Of a stretch of 64,000 bases of DNA, positions 1-8,126 are shown in pieces. Made by a program: the position numbers and the translations under genes. This DNA comes from Endozoicomonas sp. NE40 (lineage in GTDB: Bacteria; Pseudomonadota; Gammaproteobacteria; Pseudomonadales; Endozoicomonadaceae). Numbering within the stretch: position 1 is the first letter of the stretch; each line of letters begins with the position of its first letter. The notes below the pieces were generated by a model, which saw only the letters and a list, made by a program, of their open reading frames with translations, ran no database searches and was not told the origin of the DNA. The DNA lies in NCBI RefSeq assembly GCF_040549045.1, contig NZ_JBEWTB010000002.1:961501-1025500 (forward strand), written 5' to 3'.

Positions 1-236
1 GGTGCATCGGACTCAACCGCCTCAGTTTCAGGCAGTTCATCCTGCGCACCAGGGCGACGCGCGCCGCCATTGGGCAGCTCACTGGAAAATGACTCGTCGT
101 AGCCTTTTACTTCTTCAATTCCAAACGTCAACTCAGAGGCTCGTTTACGAGCCAGACGCATACGGCGGTATCCATCAATAATTACTCCAATAATGACGAT
201 AACTCCGATTACTATCAGCCACTCTCGTAAACTCAT
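1..236 (-). CDS. zipA: Cell division protein ZipA, N-terminal part (runs off the window)
   Basis: Reading leftwards from ATG at 236, the product begins MSLREWLIVIGVIVIIGVI, a single N-terminal membrane anchor with almost no periplasmic part. A basic stretch (YRRMRLARKR) and an acidic, proline-poor linker follow; the FtsZ-binding C-terminal domain lies outside the window. This is the known ZipA layout: an inner-membrane protein that ties FtsZ to the membrane at the division site. The position directly downstream of smc on the same strand is the usual gammaproteobacterial order and supports the call. An in-frame ATG at 242 would add two residues (MD), and neither start has a strong ribosome site. 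Identity rests on topology plus synteny, because the conserved domain cannot be seen. Confidence 0.85.
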   Translation of the reverse strand, partial: MSLREWLIVIGVIVIIGVIIDGYRRMRLARKRASELTFGIEEVKGYDESFSSELPNGGARRPGAQDELPETEAVESDA

Positions 237-262
237 GTCCATGCCATCCGTCTTACCGCACT

Positions 263-304
263 TTCCGGTTGCTCAGTGCTTACTACCTGACTCCCGAACC
301 GGAA
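263..304. repeat. Inverted repeat between smc and zipA
   Basis: TTCCGGTT at 263-270 is mirrored exactly by AACCGGAA at 297-304, with a 26-base loop. It lies upstream of zipA and downstream of smc, both on the minus strand. No T-run follows on the minus strand, so it is more likely an RNA structure or protein site than a terminator. Apart from this and the tandem repeat at 423-463, I see nothing else in the 237-460 gap. Confidence 0.4.
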
Positions 305-422
305 AAATAAGGTGTATTTCATTCAATGGTACATCAAAAATACATGAATCGGACTACCCCGAAAGCAATACACGACCATGTTTTTATACTACATTACTGC
401 TATGTTAATGCTACATCGCTAC

Positions 423-463
423 TAAATAGCTACTAATAAATAGCTACTAATAAATAGCTACTA
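423..463. repeat. Three tandem 14-bp repeats overlapping the smc stop codon
   Basis: The unit TAAATAGCTACTAA occurs at 423-436 and 437-450, and all but its last base recurs at 451-463. The smc stop codon (TAG on the minus strand, 461-463) lies inside the third copy. Each unit holds a TAGCTA palindrome. Copy number could vary by slippage, but slippage would only lengthen the untranslated region after smc. Confidence 0.7.
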
Positions 464-3400
464 CATTGCAGCCATAGCAGCTGCTTCTTCAATATCCACA
501 GACACCGGCCGGGAAACACCAGGCTCCTGCATGGTAACCCCCACCAGCTGATTAGCCGCCTGCATTGCAATCTTGTTGTGGGTGATGTAGATGAACTGTA
601 CCTTGTCACTCATCTCCGACACCATTTTTGCATAGCGGCCAACGTTAGCGTCATCCAGCGGCGCGTCCACCTCGTCCAGCATACAGAACGGCGATGGATT
701 CAACTGGAAGATGGCAAAAACCAGCGCAATGGCAGTCAGTGCCTTTTCCCCGCCGGATAACAGGTGGATAGTACTGTTCTTTTTACCGGGTGGCTGCGCC
801 ATGATCGCCACACCGGTATCCAGCAGATCTTCGCCCGTCAGTTCCAGATAAGCCCGGCCTCCGCCAAACACTCTGGGAAACAGGTCCTGCAGACCTGAAT
901 TTACCTTATCAAAGGTACTCTTGAAACGTTGCCGGGTTTCCCGGTCAATTTTCCTGATAGCATTCTCTAACGTTTCCAGCGCAGATTCCAGATCTTCGTT
1001 CTGGGCGTCCAGATAGTTTTTACGTTCAGACTGCGTTTCATACTCTTCAATCGCTGCCAGGTTGATCGCCCCAAGTCGTTCAATTCTTGCCTGCAAACGT
1101 TCCAGTTCGTACTCCCAGCTCTGCTCTGACGCCTCTTCCGGCATATTGGCCAGTACCGTCTGCAGATCAAACTGGTCTTCTTTCAGCTGTTCAGCCAGCG
1201 TCGTCCGGCGTACCTGCATGCCCTGCCAGTCCATGCGCAGTTTTTCCAGACGGGAACGGGCAGTCTGTGCTTTCTGCTCGGCAGCCTGACGCTCTTTCTC
1301 GTATTGTTGCAGACGCTGTTCAACCTTTTCCAGTTCACTGCGGGCCGTCTGCATGGCTTCTTCTTCTTCCAGACGACGGGTCAGCAATTCTTCCAGCTGC
1401 TCCTGCAGCTCACCTTCAGGCGAGTGAGATTCGCTCAGGGAAGCCTGTAACAATTCTCTGCGTTCACGCAGTTTAGTGGATTGCTGGCTCAGCCGTTCAA
1501 TCGCTGCCCGCAGCGACATGACCTGACTGTTGATACCCTGCTGCCTCAGTGCCAACTGATGAGAACGCTCTTTATCGTGACGGGAGCGCTGCCGGACGTC
1601 TTCCAGTTTTTCACGACAACGTTCCCGTTTTTCCAGCAGTTCGTCTTTATGACTGCTGTCGTACTCCATAATGTCCAGGGCTTCCTGCAGTTTCAGGCGG
1701 GATTCGTTGATACGCTCCTGCTCAAGCAGTTGCTGTTCACGACAGTCCGTCAGCTCCTGCTCAAGACGCCTGCGTCGCTCGGAGAACTGTTCCAGCCGAA
1801 CTTTACGCCCCTGAAGGTCTGCCCGCACTTCACCCTGCTGACGGTTCAGGTCGGACAACTGCTGTTGAATTTCCTTACGACGATTTTCCAGAACATCGCC
1901 CTGCTCCCTGCGGGTCTGCAGATCTTCACCCAACTGTTCGAGCGACTGCTCCAGCTGTTCCAGCCTGATGGTCAGCTCTTCCAGCTCCTGCTGACGTTCC
2001 AGCACACCAGAGCTGTTATCGGCACTGCGATTAACCCGCAGCCAGCTGCGGGACAGCCAGATACCTTCCGGGGTAATGATCGATTCATGGGATTCCAGTG
2101 ACGCACGCAGCCCTAACGCTTTGTCCAGTGATTCACAGGTAAAAATACCCGCCAGCAAAGGCAGGGCCTCACTACCAGCCACCACTTTACTGGCCAGAGC
2201 CACCAGACCCGATTTATCCGCCTGCGGTGTTACGGTCTGGCTGGAATCCAGCAATATGGCTGAACCCTGTTCCAGATTACCGAGAAAACGGGTGACCGGA
2301 TCAAAACCATCGACACATAATGCCTGCAAACTGTCGCCCAGAACCGTTTCCATGGCCAGTTCCCAGCCACTGTCTACCTGCAGTTTTTCTGCCAGCCTGG
2401 GGCGGTTCTGCAATCCATGTTCTTCCATCCATACCAGCACGCCGGTATCCTGCCCCATGGCAGCCTGTTGCAAGGCTTCCAGAGAGGCATGGCGACCACG
2501 CAAAGTGCTGAGTTCTGAACGGCTGCGATCACGCTGCTCCAGCAGTTCATCCACTGTCGTACGATTCTGTTCGATTTCGGTCAGGGTATCTTCCTGACGC
2601 AGCTCCTGAGTCTCACGGGTCATTTCCAGTTCGGTCAGACGCTCAGCCAGCAGCTCCATCTCTTCCTGGTCTTCACCACCGCCAAGGCCATCCAGCTCGC
2701 CTTTCAGGCGCTGGTCACGCTCGGACAGACGCTGAATCACCTGTTCAGCGTGTTGAATGCGGGACTGTTCCACTTCTGCCGTACGACGGGGTTCATGAGA
2801 GCGCTGGTTAAACTGGTCCCATTCCTGCTGCAGGCGGTGCATCTCTTCTTCCACCTGAGCCAGAGCGTCACCGGATCCGGCTTCCTGCTCCAGCAGCATT
2901 TCCAGTTCAGGCTCAATCTCCAGTTTTTCAGCTTCGAGCAGTTCCAGCTGTTCCTGATCGTCTGCCATCTGCTCTCGGGCTTCCTGCCAGCTGTGTTCCA
3001 GCTGTTCAAGATCGTGGCTCAGCTCTTTTGCCCGTTCTTCACGGTGGCGAAGGGTCTGTTCGATGCGGGTAACTTCGTTGCCGGTACCATAGAACCTGGC
3101 CTGAGTTTCGTGGAAGTGATCGCTCAGTTCCATCTGTGCGGCACGGTCTTCCTCGGAACGGGCGTCTGCTGCGCGCTGCTGACTGACAGCCGCTTCCAGC
3201 TGAACTTCCAGTTCACTGATAACGTGTTCCTGAGATTTCGCGCCTTCATCAATGGTTTTCCAGCGCAACGCCTGTAACTGCGCCTTTTTCAAACGCTCTT
3301 CGCCTTTGAACTCTTTATATTTTTCCGCAGCCTGCGCCTGACGCTGCAAATGGCCGAGGCGCCGACCCAACTCTTCACGCAGGTCGGTCAGACGTTCAAG

Positions 3401-3970
3401 GTTTTCATTGGTACGGCGAATGCGGTTTTCGGTTTCCCGCCTGCGCTCTTTGTATTTGGAGATGCCAGCAGCTTCTTCAATAAAGACACGCAGTTCTTCC
3501 GGCTTGGATTCCACCAGGTTGGACACTATCCCCTGGCTGATGATGGCATAGCTGCGAGGTCCCAGACCGGTACCCAGAAAAATATCCATCACATCCCGGC
3601 GGCGACATTTGGTACCGTTGAGATAGTAGAAATTCTTGGCCTCAGAGGTGAGCAGACGCTTCACGGAGATTTCGCTGAATGCCGCGTATTCTCCGGTCAC
3701 CCGGCCCTCGTTGTTGTCAAAGACCAGCTCAACCGACGCTTTGGCAGACGGTTTGCGACTGTTTGACCCCTTGAAAATAACGTCGGTCATGGACTCGCCA
3801 CGCAGGTGCTTGGCGGAAGACTCACCCATTACCCAGCGCACAGCGTCGATAATATTAGACTTACCGCACCCGTTAGGCCCGACCACACCACTCATATTGG
3901 AGGGGAAATGAACCACGGTTGGGTCCACAAATGATTTGAAACCGGCCAGTTTGATCGATTTTAGACGCAT
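461..3970 (-). CDS. smc: Chromosome segregation ATPase SMC
   Basis: The 1169-residue product has the full SMC architecture. The N-terminal ATPase half carries the Walker A motif GPNGCGKS at residues 31-38. Two long heptad-rich coiled coils (about 170-500 and 670-1000) flank a hinge domain. The C-terminal half holds the ABC signature LLSGGEK near 1070 and Walker B FCMLDEVDAPLDD near 1095. SMC dimers with ScpA/ScpB compact and separate replicated chromosomes in the cytoplasm. Length is normal for the family. The start ATG at 3970 matches the conserved MRLKSIKLAGFKSF opening. The next gene on the same strand is zipA, the usual order in pseudomonads. The 273 bases upstream (3971-4243) hold no gene. 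Confidence 0.97.
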   Translation of the reverse strand: MRLKSIKLAGFKSFVDPTVVHFPSNMSGVVGPNGCGKSNIIDAVRWVMGESSAKHLRGESMTDVIFKGSNSRKPSAKASVELVFDNNEGRVTGEYAAFSEISVKRLLTSEAKNFYYLNGTKCRRRDVMDIFLGTGLGPRSYAIISQGIVSNLVESKPEELRVFIEEAAGISKYKERRRETENRIRRTNENLERLTDLREELGRRLGHLQRQAQAAEKYKEFKGEERLKKAQLQALRWKTIDEGAKSQEHVISELEVQLEAAVSQQRAADARSEEDRAAQMELSDHFHETQARFYGTGNEVTRIEQTLRHREERAKELSHDLEQLEHSWQEAREQMADDQEQLELLEAEKLEIEPELEMLLEQEAGSGDALAQVEEEMHRLQQEWDQFNQRSHEPRRTAEVEQSRIQHAEQVIQRLSERDQRLKGELDGLGGGEDQEEMELLAERLTELEMTRETQELRQEDTLTEIEQNRTTVDELLEQRDRSRSELSTLRGRHASLEALQQAAMGQDTGVLVWMEEHGLQNRPRLAEKLQVDSGWELAMETVLGDSLQALCVDGFDPVTRFLGNLEQGSAILLDSSQTVTPQADKSGLVALASKVVAGSEALPLLAGIFTCESLDKALGLRASLESHESIITPEGIWLSRSWLRVNRSADNSSGVLERQQELEELTIRLEQLEQSLEQLGEDLQTRREQGDVLENRRKEIQQQLSDLNRQQGEVRADLQGRKVRLEQFSERRRRLEQELTDCREQQLLEQERINESRLKLQEALDIMEYDSSHKDELLEKRERCREKLEDVRQRSRHDKERSHQLALRQQGINSQVMSLRAAIERLSQQSTKLRERRELLQASLSESHSPEGELQEQLEELLTRRLEEEEAMQTARSELEKVEQRLQQYEKERQAAEQKAQTARSRLEKLRMDWQGMQVRRTTLAEQLKEDQFDLQTVLANMPEEASEQSWEYELERLQARIERLGAINLAAIEEYETQSERKNYLDAQNEDLESALETLENAIRKIDRETRQRFKSTFDKVNSGLQDLFPRVFGGGRAYLELTGEDLLDTGVAIMAQPPGKKNSTIHLLSGGEKALTAIALVFAIFQLNPSPFCMLDEVDAPLDDANVGRYAKMVSEMSDKVQFIYITHNKIAMQAANQLVGVTMQEPGVSRPVSVDIEEAAAMAAM

Positions 3971-4219
3971 CTTATCCTTTAGCTCATCGCTTTCGGGGCC
4001 ACAGCATGCCGCCTCGCGGCCCCCATTCCCTGTCCTCGAGTGTTGCCTGGATCACCTACTGACGTATTGAACGAATCAAGTCTGATGACGTTCAGCAACG
4101 TTTCGCTGCCAAAAGCCTTAACTTTCAGAGTGTACACAGGATTAGACTAACAGGAAAAGTCGTTAAATCCGAAAAGATAAGACAAGATGATGGAAAACTA
4201 GTTCACATGTGGTCATAAA

Positions 4220-4233
4220 CCGCATCCCTGCGG
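4220..4233 (-). terminator. Weak hairpin terminator after the 407-residue exported protein
   Basis: On the minus strand CCGCA-GGGA-TGCGG forms a 5-bp stem with a 4-base loop and is followed by TTTATG. It lies just past the stop codon of the gene at 4244. The stem is short and the T-run broken, so activity is uncertain. Confidence 0.4.
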
Positions 4234-4243
4234 CCTTTACCCG

Positions 4244-5467
4244 TTAATGTTCGTCATGGACATCGGCGTACATAATGCTTGTAACGGTCATACGAGCACC
4301 TCTGAACATTGGATAGGTATTCTCTTTTGCTTTCATTTCACTTCGCAAGACTTTAATGTCGTCGAGATAGGTGGCTTTATGTCGGCGGCTCAGCTCCCCC
4401 CTGACAGTGATATCCCTTGGATCAACATCATCAATATCACTTCCTTCAGGCAGTGCGTTCACACCGCTTGAAATCACATCAAACCAGGGGGTATCTACCC
4501 CGGCAATTTTTAAAGCCTCTACGGCAAACTTCAACACTTTAACAAACGAAATGTTAAGATCCCTTTCCTTGAGTACCAGCCGAACCTGATCAGCCCCTCT
4601 CCAGAAAAGCAGTTCGGTATTTCCTTCATTCATTCCTTTTTCGGTCGCCCAGTCCACATCAACGGTGTCCATGCGAATGAATTTGCCATCTTTGTAGTAA
4701 AGAACCAGAAAATAAATTTCAGGCTTGCCGAACCACTCCCCGGTGCGCTTTAGCTTAAGTTTGAGCAGTCTGGTTTCCTTAGCCCAGTTCCTGCCATCCA
4801 CTGTGGTTGAAGCTTCTGCTTCCGGAGCAGCCTCAGGATCAGCAACCATGGACATTGGCTTAAAACGATAAACCAGGCGCACCGCATCCCTGTCGATGTC
4901 GTTCAACCTGACAATTCTGAAATCACATGCGCCCTGACGACAGTGTCCGGCATCTGTTACACGGCCAACTTCAGGCACTTTTCCATCATCCCCTACCTTC
5001 GCATCCGGATCGGGCCTGATATAACCCACCAGAGGTTTGTCCGTTTCAGCTATACGATAGTAACGCCATTTGAGAATTGGCGGATCAGACTCATCAACCC
5101 GACCATACATATAGCATCTGGCTATTGTTTGAACTTTTTTCTGCGACGCCTCCAGTGCAGTTATCTCGTTTTCCAGTTCTGGATAGTGTTTCTTTACCGC
5201 ATCAGGAAATGCCTGTAGAGGCAGTTCATGGTATTTATCATTTTCCGTCCCTTCTTTCATAACATACTGGAACTTTTCACCATTGCGCTCCAGCCGCAGT
5301 GAAGTAATAAATTCATCCTGTGCAGCCATTAACTGTTCAAACTTCGTGTTATCAGGCTGCTTCTGAAACTCAACGCATTCTTCAGCCGTCATCGCCGAAA
5401 CCGGCACAGACCCCAGTGAACCCAATAGAGGCAAGGCAAGCAGCCAACTGCAGGAAAATTTAACCAT
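4244..5467 (-). CDS. Exported protein of unknown function, 407 residues
   Basis: I do not recognise the family. From ATG at 5467 the protein opens with a typical signal peptide (MVKFSCSWLLALPLLGSLGS... ending VPVSA before MTAEEC), so it should be exported to the periplasm or beyond. A longer reading from TTG at 5503 would put 12 residues before it, has no ribosome site and would spoil the signal peptide. The mature part is soluble and mixed alpha/beta in character. It has a few cysteines (EECVEF, ARCYMYG, GHCRQGACDF) that could form disulfides, and a C-terminal segment rich in charged residues. It stands alone, 273 bases from smc, with a weak terminator after it. No catalytic motif is visible. 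Confidence 0.75.
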   Translation of the reverse strand: MVKFSCSWLLALPLLGSLGSVPVSAMTAEECVEFQKQPDNTKFEQLMAAQDEFITSLRLERNGEKFQYVMKEGTENDKYHELPLQAFPDAVKKHYPELENEITALEASQKKVQTIARCYMYGRVDESDPPILKWRYYRIAETDKPLVGYIRPDPDAKVGDDGKVPEVGRVTDAGHCRQGACDFRIVRLNDIDRDAVRLVYRFKPMSMVADPEAAPEAEASTTVDGRNWAKETRLLKLKLKRTGEWFGKPEIYFLVLYYKDGKFIRMDTVDVDWATEKGMNEGNTELLFWRGADQVRLVLKERDLNISFVKVLKFAVEALKIAGVDTPWFDVISSGVNALPEGSDIDDVDPRDITVRGELSRRHKATYLDDIKVLRSEMKAKENTYPMFRGARMTVTSIMYADVHDEH

Positions 5468-5523
5468 AGCAGGAGTACCTGACTGATTCGGAAGGAAAGA
5501 CAAAATAAGAGAGAAAGACGTGA

Positions 5524-5544
5524 AGGCTGACCTGAAATCAGCCT
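5524..5544 (-). terminator. Hairpin downstream of the DUF2147 gene
   Basis: AGGCTGA at 5524-5530 pairs with TCAGCCT at 5538-5544 around a 7-base loop. It is located after the DUF2147 gene stop and just ahead of the next minus-strand gene. No clear T-run follows on the minus strand, so it may be only a partial terminator. Confidence 0.35.
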
Positions 5545-5611
5545 GACTATTTATTAGAAGGCAATGGTGCTTCTGTCAAATGAAGTGAAGAAGGTAATCA
5601 CTTTTACTCAG

Positions 5612-6085
5612 CTACTTTGCCCGTAACCAGACCTGAGTCCGCCCAATAAGGGCAAATCCAAGGTAACCCCTGACTTTTAATCTTTCTCCACCCTCTGTCA
5701 ACGACAGGCTCGCGCTGTAGATTTTCCCGGAAGCAGGGTCAAGAATTTTACCATCGTCGTATTTATCGCCATCCCTGGTTAATCCCCAGATAAAGGTCAT
5801 TCCTTCTATTTTCTGATCTTTGAACTCACCCTTGCACTGCTCACACAATTTGCCCCTGGATGCCGGATCGGCAATCTGTTCAATTCGTCCTTTGAGCTGA
5901 TTGTCTTCCATGTAAATGGAAACAAGGCTTTCGACCTCATTGGTATTTTCATTCACGGTATGCCATTGACCCACATAGCTATTGGCAGAGTCGTTATTGG
6001 CAGAGTCGTTATTGGCAGAGTCGCCATTGGCAGAAGCATGTAGCGATAAACAAAAGAGGGTGGCTGGCAGCAGTTTTTTCAGCAT
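5612..6085 (-). CDS. Exported DUF2147-family protein
   Basis: The 157-residue product has a signal peptide (MLKKLLPATLFCLSLHASA) followed by a short low-complexity spacer of repeated NDSAN units, then a domain with the marks of the DUF2147 family. These are VGQWHTV near the start, LKGRIEQIADP, a CEQC pair, an ILDPASGKIYSASLSL stretch, LKVRGYLGF and a final TQVWLR. Members are small periplasmic or outer-surface beta proteins of unknown biochemical role. The ATG at 6085 fits the signal peptide. The spacer is encoded by a 15-bp tandem repeat (5981-6035), so its length could vary between strains. Confidence 0.8.
   Translation of the reverse strand: MLKKLLPATLFCLSLHASANGDSANNDSANNDSANSYVGQWHTVNENTNEVESLVSIYMEDNQLKGRIEQIADPASRGKLCEQCKGEFKDQKIEGMTFIWGLTRDGDKYDDGKILDPASGKIYSASLSLTEGGERLKVRGYLGFALIGRTQVWLRAK
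5981..6035. repeat. 15-bp tandem repeat inside the DUF2147 gene
   Basis: ATTGGCAGAGTCGTT occurs at 5981-5995 and 5996-6010, with a two-base variant at 6011-6025 and a partial copy at 6026-6035. On the coding (minus) strand it encodes repeated NDSAN between the signal peptide and the folded domain. The unit is a multiple of three, so expansion or loss keeps the frame. Confidence 0.85.
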
Positions 6086-6386
6086 GGTCTTTTTTTATTG
6101 TTTTAAGTGAATGCTTGACGATAACAGGTCGTTTTGCAGCAGACAACACTCAAACACCTGGCAATATAATCAATCCAACCTGTTTGCTGAATCCTTTCTA
6201 TTCCAGTAATGTATGCCCAACTTTCTGGAAACTAATCAGGCTCCACAACTTAAACTCGAGAGTCGAGTTTCAGGTTTATGGCTGAATGGTCAGTATAGCT
6301 TTGCCTGCAGACACTTGATTAACGAGTTGGGCAGAAGCTTAGATGTTGCACTTAAGTCTGTTCTGCGGCTGGATGGTTGCGGCATA

Positions 6387-7030
6387 TCATGGCTCCGATC
6401 CAATTTTGAACATGCGCCACATACCCTTAAAAAAAGGGAGATGACCCAAGAGATATTGACTTATCACTCCTCTAAACGCCCTTTCGCCGGCATACCAAAA
6501 AAGTCCCTCATTGGGCTGAAACATTTCCAGCGTATCATTTTCGTGTCAAAAGCCTATTGCATGACCATTCAGATTATCTTCCATATAAAATGCTAAATAA
6601 AAAAGTCCAGAATTTTCTTCCACCCAGCTACAAATTTGAATTGCATCGTTAAGCGATCTTCCTTCTATACGATCCAAAACAATAAGGTTTTGGCTTTCTA
6701 ATAAAAATTCAAATCCGCGACAACGACTGTCTATAAAAGCAGATTTGCAAGACATCAGACTTTTTAGAAAACCAGGTTTGCAAGTCATCATGTAGGCCCC
6801 TTGAGTAATTGAGATTGACTCCATATCAAACTCACTGGCACTTTGGACGCCTCTACCCCCTGAAGCGATGCATTTTTTATCCAGTCCACTACCATGGCAG
6901 CACAAATGCCACCTGGCGCAGTAACAGGCTGCAAGGTATGCTTATTCCAACGGGCAGCAATTGAATAACTGTTTGATATGGAAAACTTTTTTGAAGTAAT
7001 ACATAAGCAATCTGCCCGGCTCTTTTCCAT
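6387..7030 (-). pseudogene. Broken YopT-like (peptidase C58 type) cysteine protease effector gene
   Basis: The minus strand can be read as one protein interrupted by two lesions. The first part (7030 leftwards) contains GGICAAMVVDWIKNASLQG, which resembles the catalytic-cysteine segment of YopT-type proteases. At a run of five Gs near 6865 the frame shifts; a sixth G would join it smoothly to the second part, which runs to NGHAIGF, resembling the catalytic-histidine segment. A TGA at 6546-6548 then stops it, but the same frame continues with HENDTLEMFQPNEGLFWY and ends at 6387. That stretch matches the place where the family normally has an aspartate in a FDPNxG motif; here it is Q. The two lesions and the changed acid residue indicate a dead gene. 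Family assignment is by motif pattern only. The N-terminus looks short compared with YopT itself. Confidence 0.6.
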
Positions 7031-7318
7031 TTAAAGGTAAGAAATCCTGAGAACTTACCCCCGAACGCTACTCAGAAAACCGCGTCCGCCCGAGAATCAA
7101 TCAAATCAACTACCCGGTTGTTTGCAGCCAATTGGTTGATTTTAATCGATTTTTTTAATACTAGTGCAAAATAACGAAAATATCAGTTTATACCTACAAG
7201 TCAAACGTAATGAAACGATGTACTAGTTTTTGATAGACGTGGGAGTCAACGCCTTCAGGAAATAAGTCCTGTGTCGTATGACCACAACTGTATTGTTTGA
7301 CCTCTGCTACATGAGAGG

Positions 7319-7453
7319 TTACTTCAAAGCAGCCAAAATGACCTGATTCAAATACCTGCCTTCAATCAGCTTAATAATTTTTGCCTGTGTACGGGACAAA
7401 AATTCCAGAAGCTTGGATTTTCGAGGGGTTGGAGGGTATGAGCTGACTCCCAT
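7319..7453 (-). other. Possible 44-codon small ORF in a 466-bp gene-poor gap
   Basis: The gap 7031-7496 holds no clear gene. On the minus strand, ATG at 7453 opens a 44-codon frame with a plausible protein composition (LLEFLSRTQAKIIKLIEGRY), stopping at TAA 7319-7321. It is basic and helix-prone, with no recognisable motif. It may be a gene tail left by the adjacent IS4-type remnant rather than a working gene. The rest of the gap is AT-rich, with nothing I can name. Confidence 0.25.
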
Positions 7454-7505
7454 GTAGAGTAACCTGTATGGTCTCTAACCTCCGTACAGTTTACCGTTGT
7501 CGTAC

Positions 7506-7976
7506 ATGGAAGAAGTCAGCTCACTGGCCGAGAAGCTTAAGCTTCATCTGCCTTGGCATCAAGCCCGAATTATCTTTTTATCCCAGTTTATTCTGTCTTT
7601 GATTTTGAGTCGTTCAACGAATCTCTATCGGGTTGCAGAAGAGTTCCAGACCTCTGCCCAGGTGGAGTCGAGCTACCGTCGCATCAAGCGTTTTTTCCAT
7701 GGTTACAGTTATTGCTACGAACAACTTGGCAAGCTGATTCTTCACTGGTTGCCTCTGGATCGTTATCTGCTCTGTTTGGATCGAACAAACTGGAAGTACG
7801 GGACCAAGAACATCAACTATCTTGTAGTATCCATTGCGTGGCAAGGTGTATCGGTTCCCATAGCCTGGACCTGTCTCGATAAACATGGTGGTAACTCAAG
7901 CTCTGCCGAACGAATTGAACTGATGCAACGGGTTTCTTTCCTTATAAAACACTATCGGATTTACAGGCCTTTTTAA
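7506..7976 (+). pseudogene. IS4-family transposase, N-terminal remnant
   Basis: The 156-residue frame from ATG 7506 matches the first part of an IS4-type DDE transposase. It has a helical N-terminal region with SSYRRIKRFFHGY, then LCLDRTNWKYGTKNINYL, whose aspartate in LDRTNW would be the first catalytic acid. The protein stops at 7976 after about 40 percent of the usual length, so the second aspartate and the glutamate are absent and it cannot transpose. A TTG at 7497 is in frame but no better supported. I find no right-hand inverted repeat before the autotransporter gene, so the 3' half seems to have been lost by deletion. Confidence 0.75.
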
Positions 7977-8126
7977 TTCGAAAATATTACTTTAAGTTTA
8001 TGGTTTGCCAACTGTACGATGCCGAACCTTTAGGCTGTGTGTCTGACTCTTTTTCTACTTGAGAGCGCTCAAAATCGAGATTATTCAACGAGCATAAGAT
8101 CCAGACTAGAAGTTGGAGTTGCAAGA

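Noticed and set aside
6213..6596. 127-codon plus-strand frame
   Set aside because: It has no motif or ribosome site and is antisense to the tail of the YopT-like pseudogene, which explains the region better.
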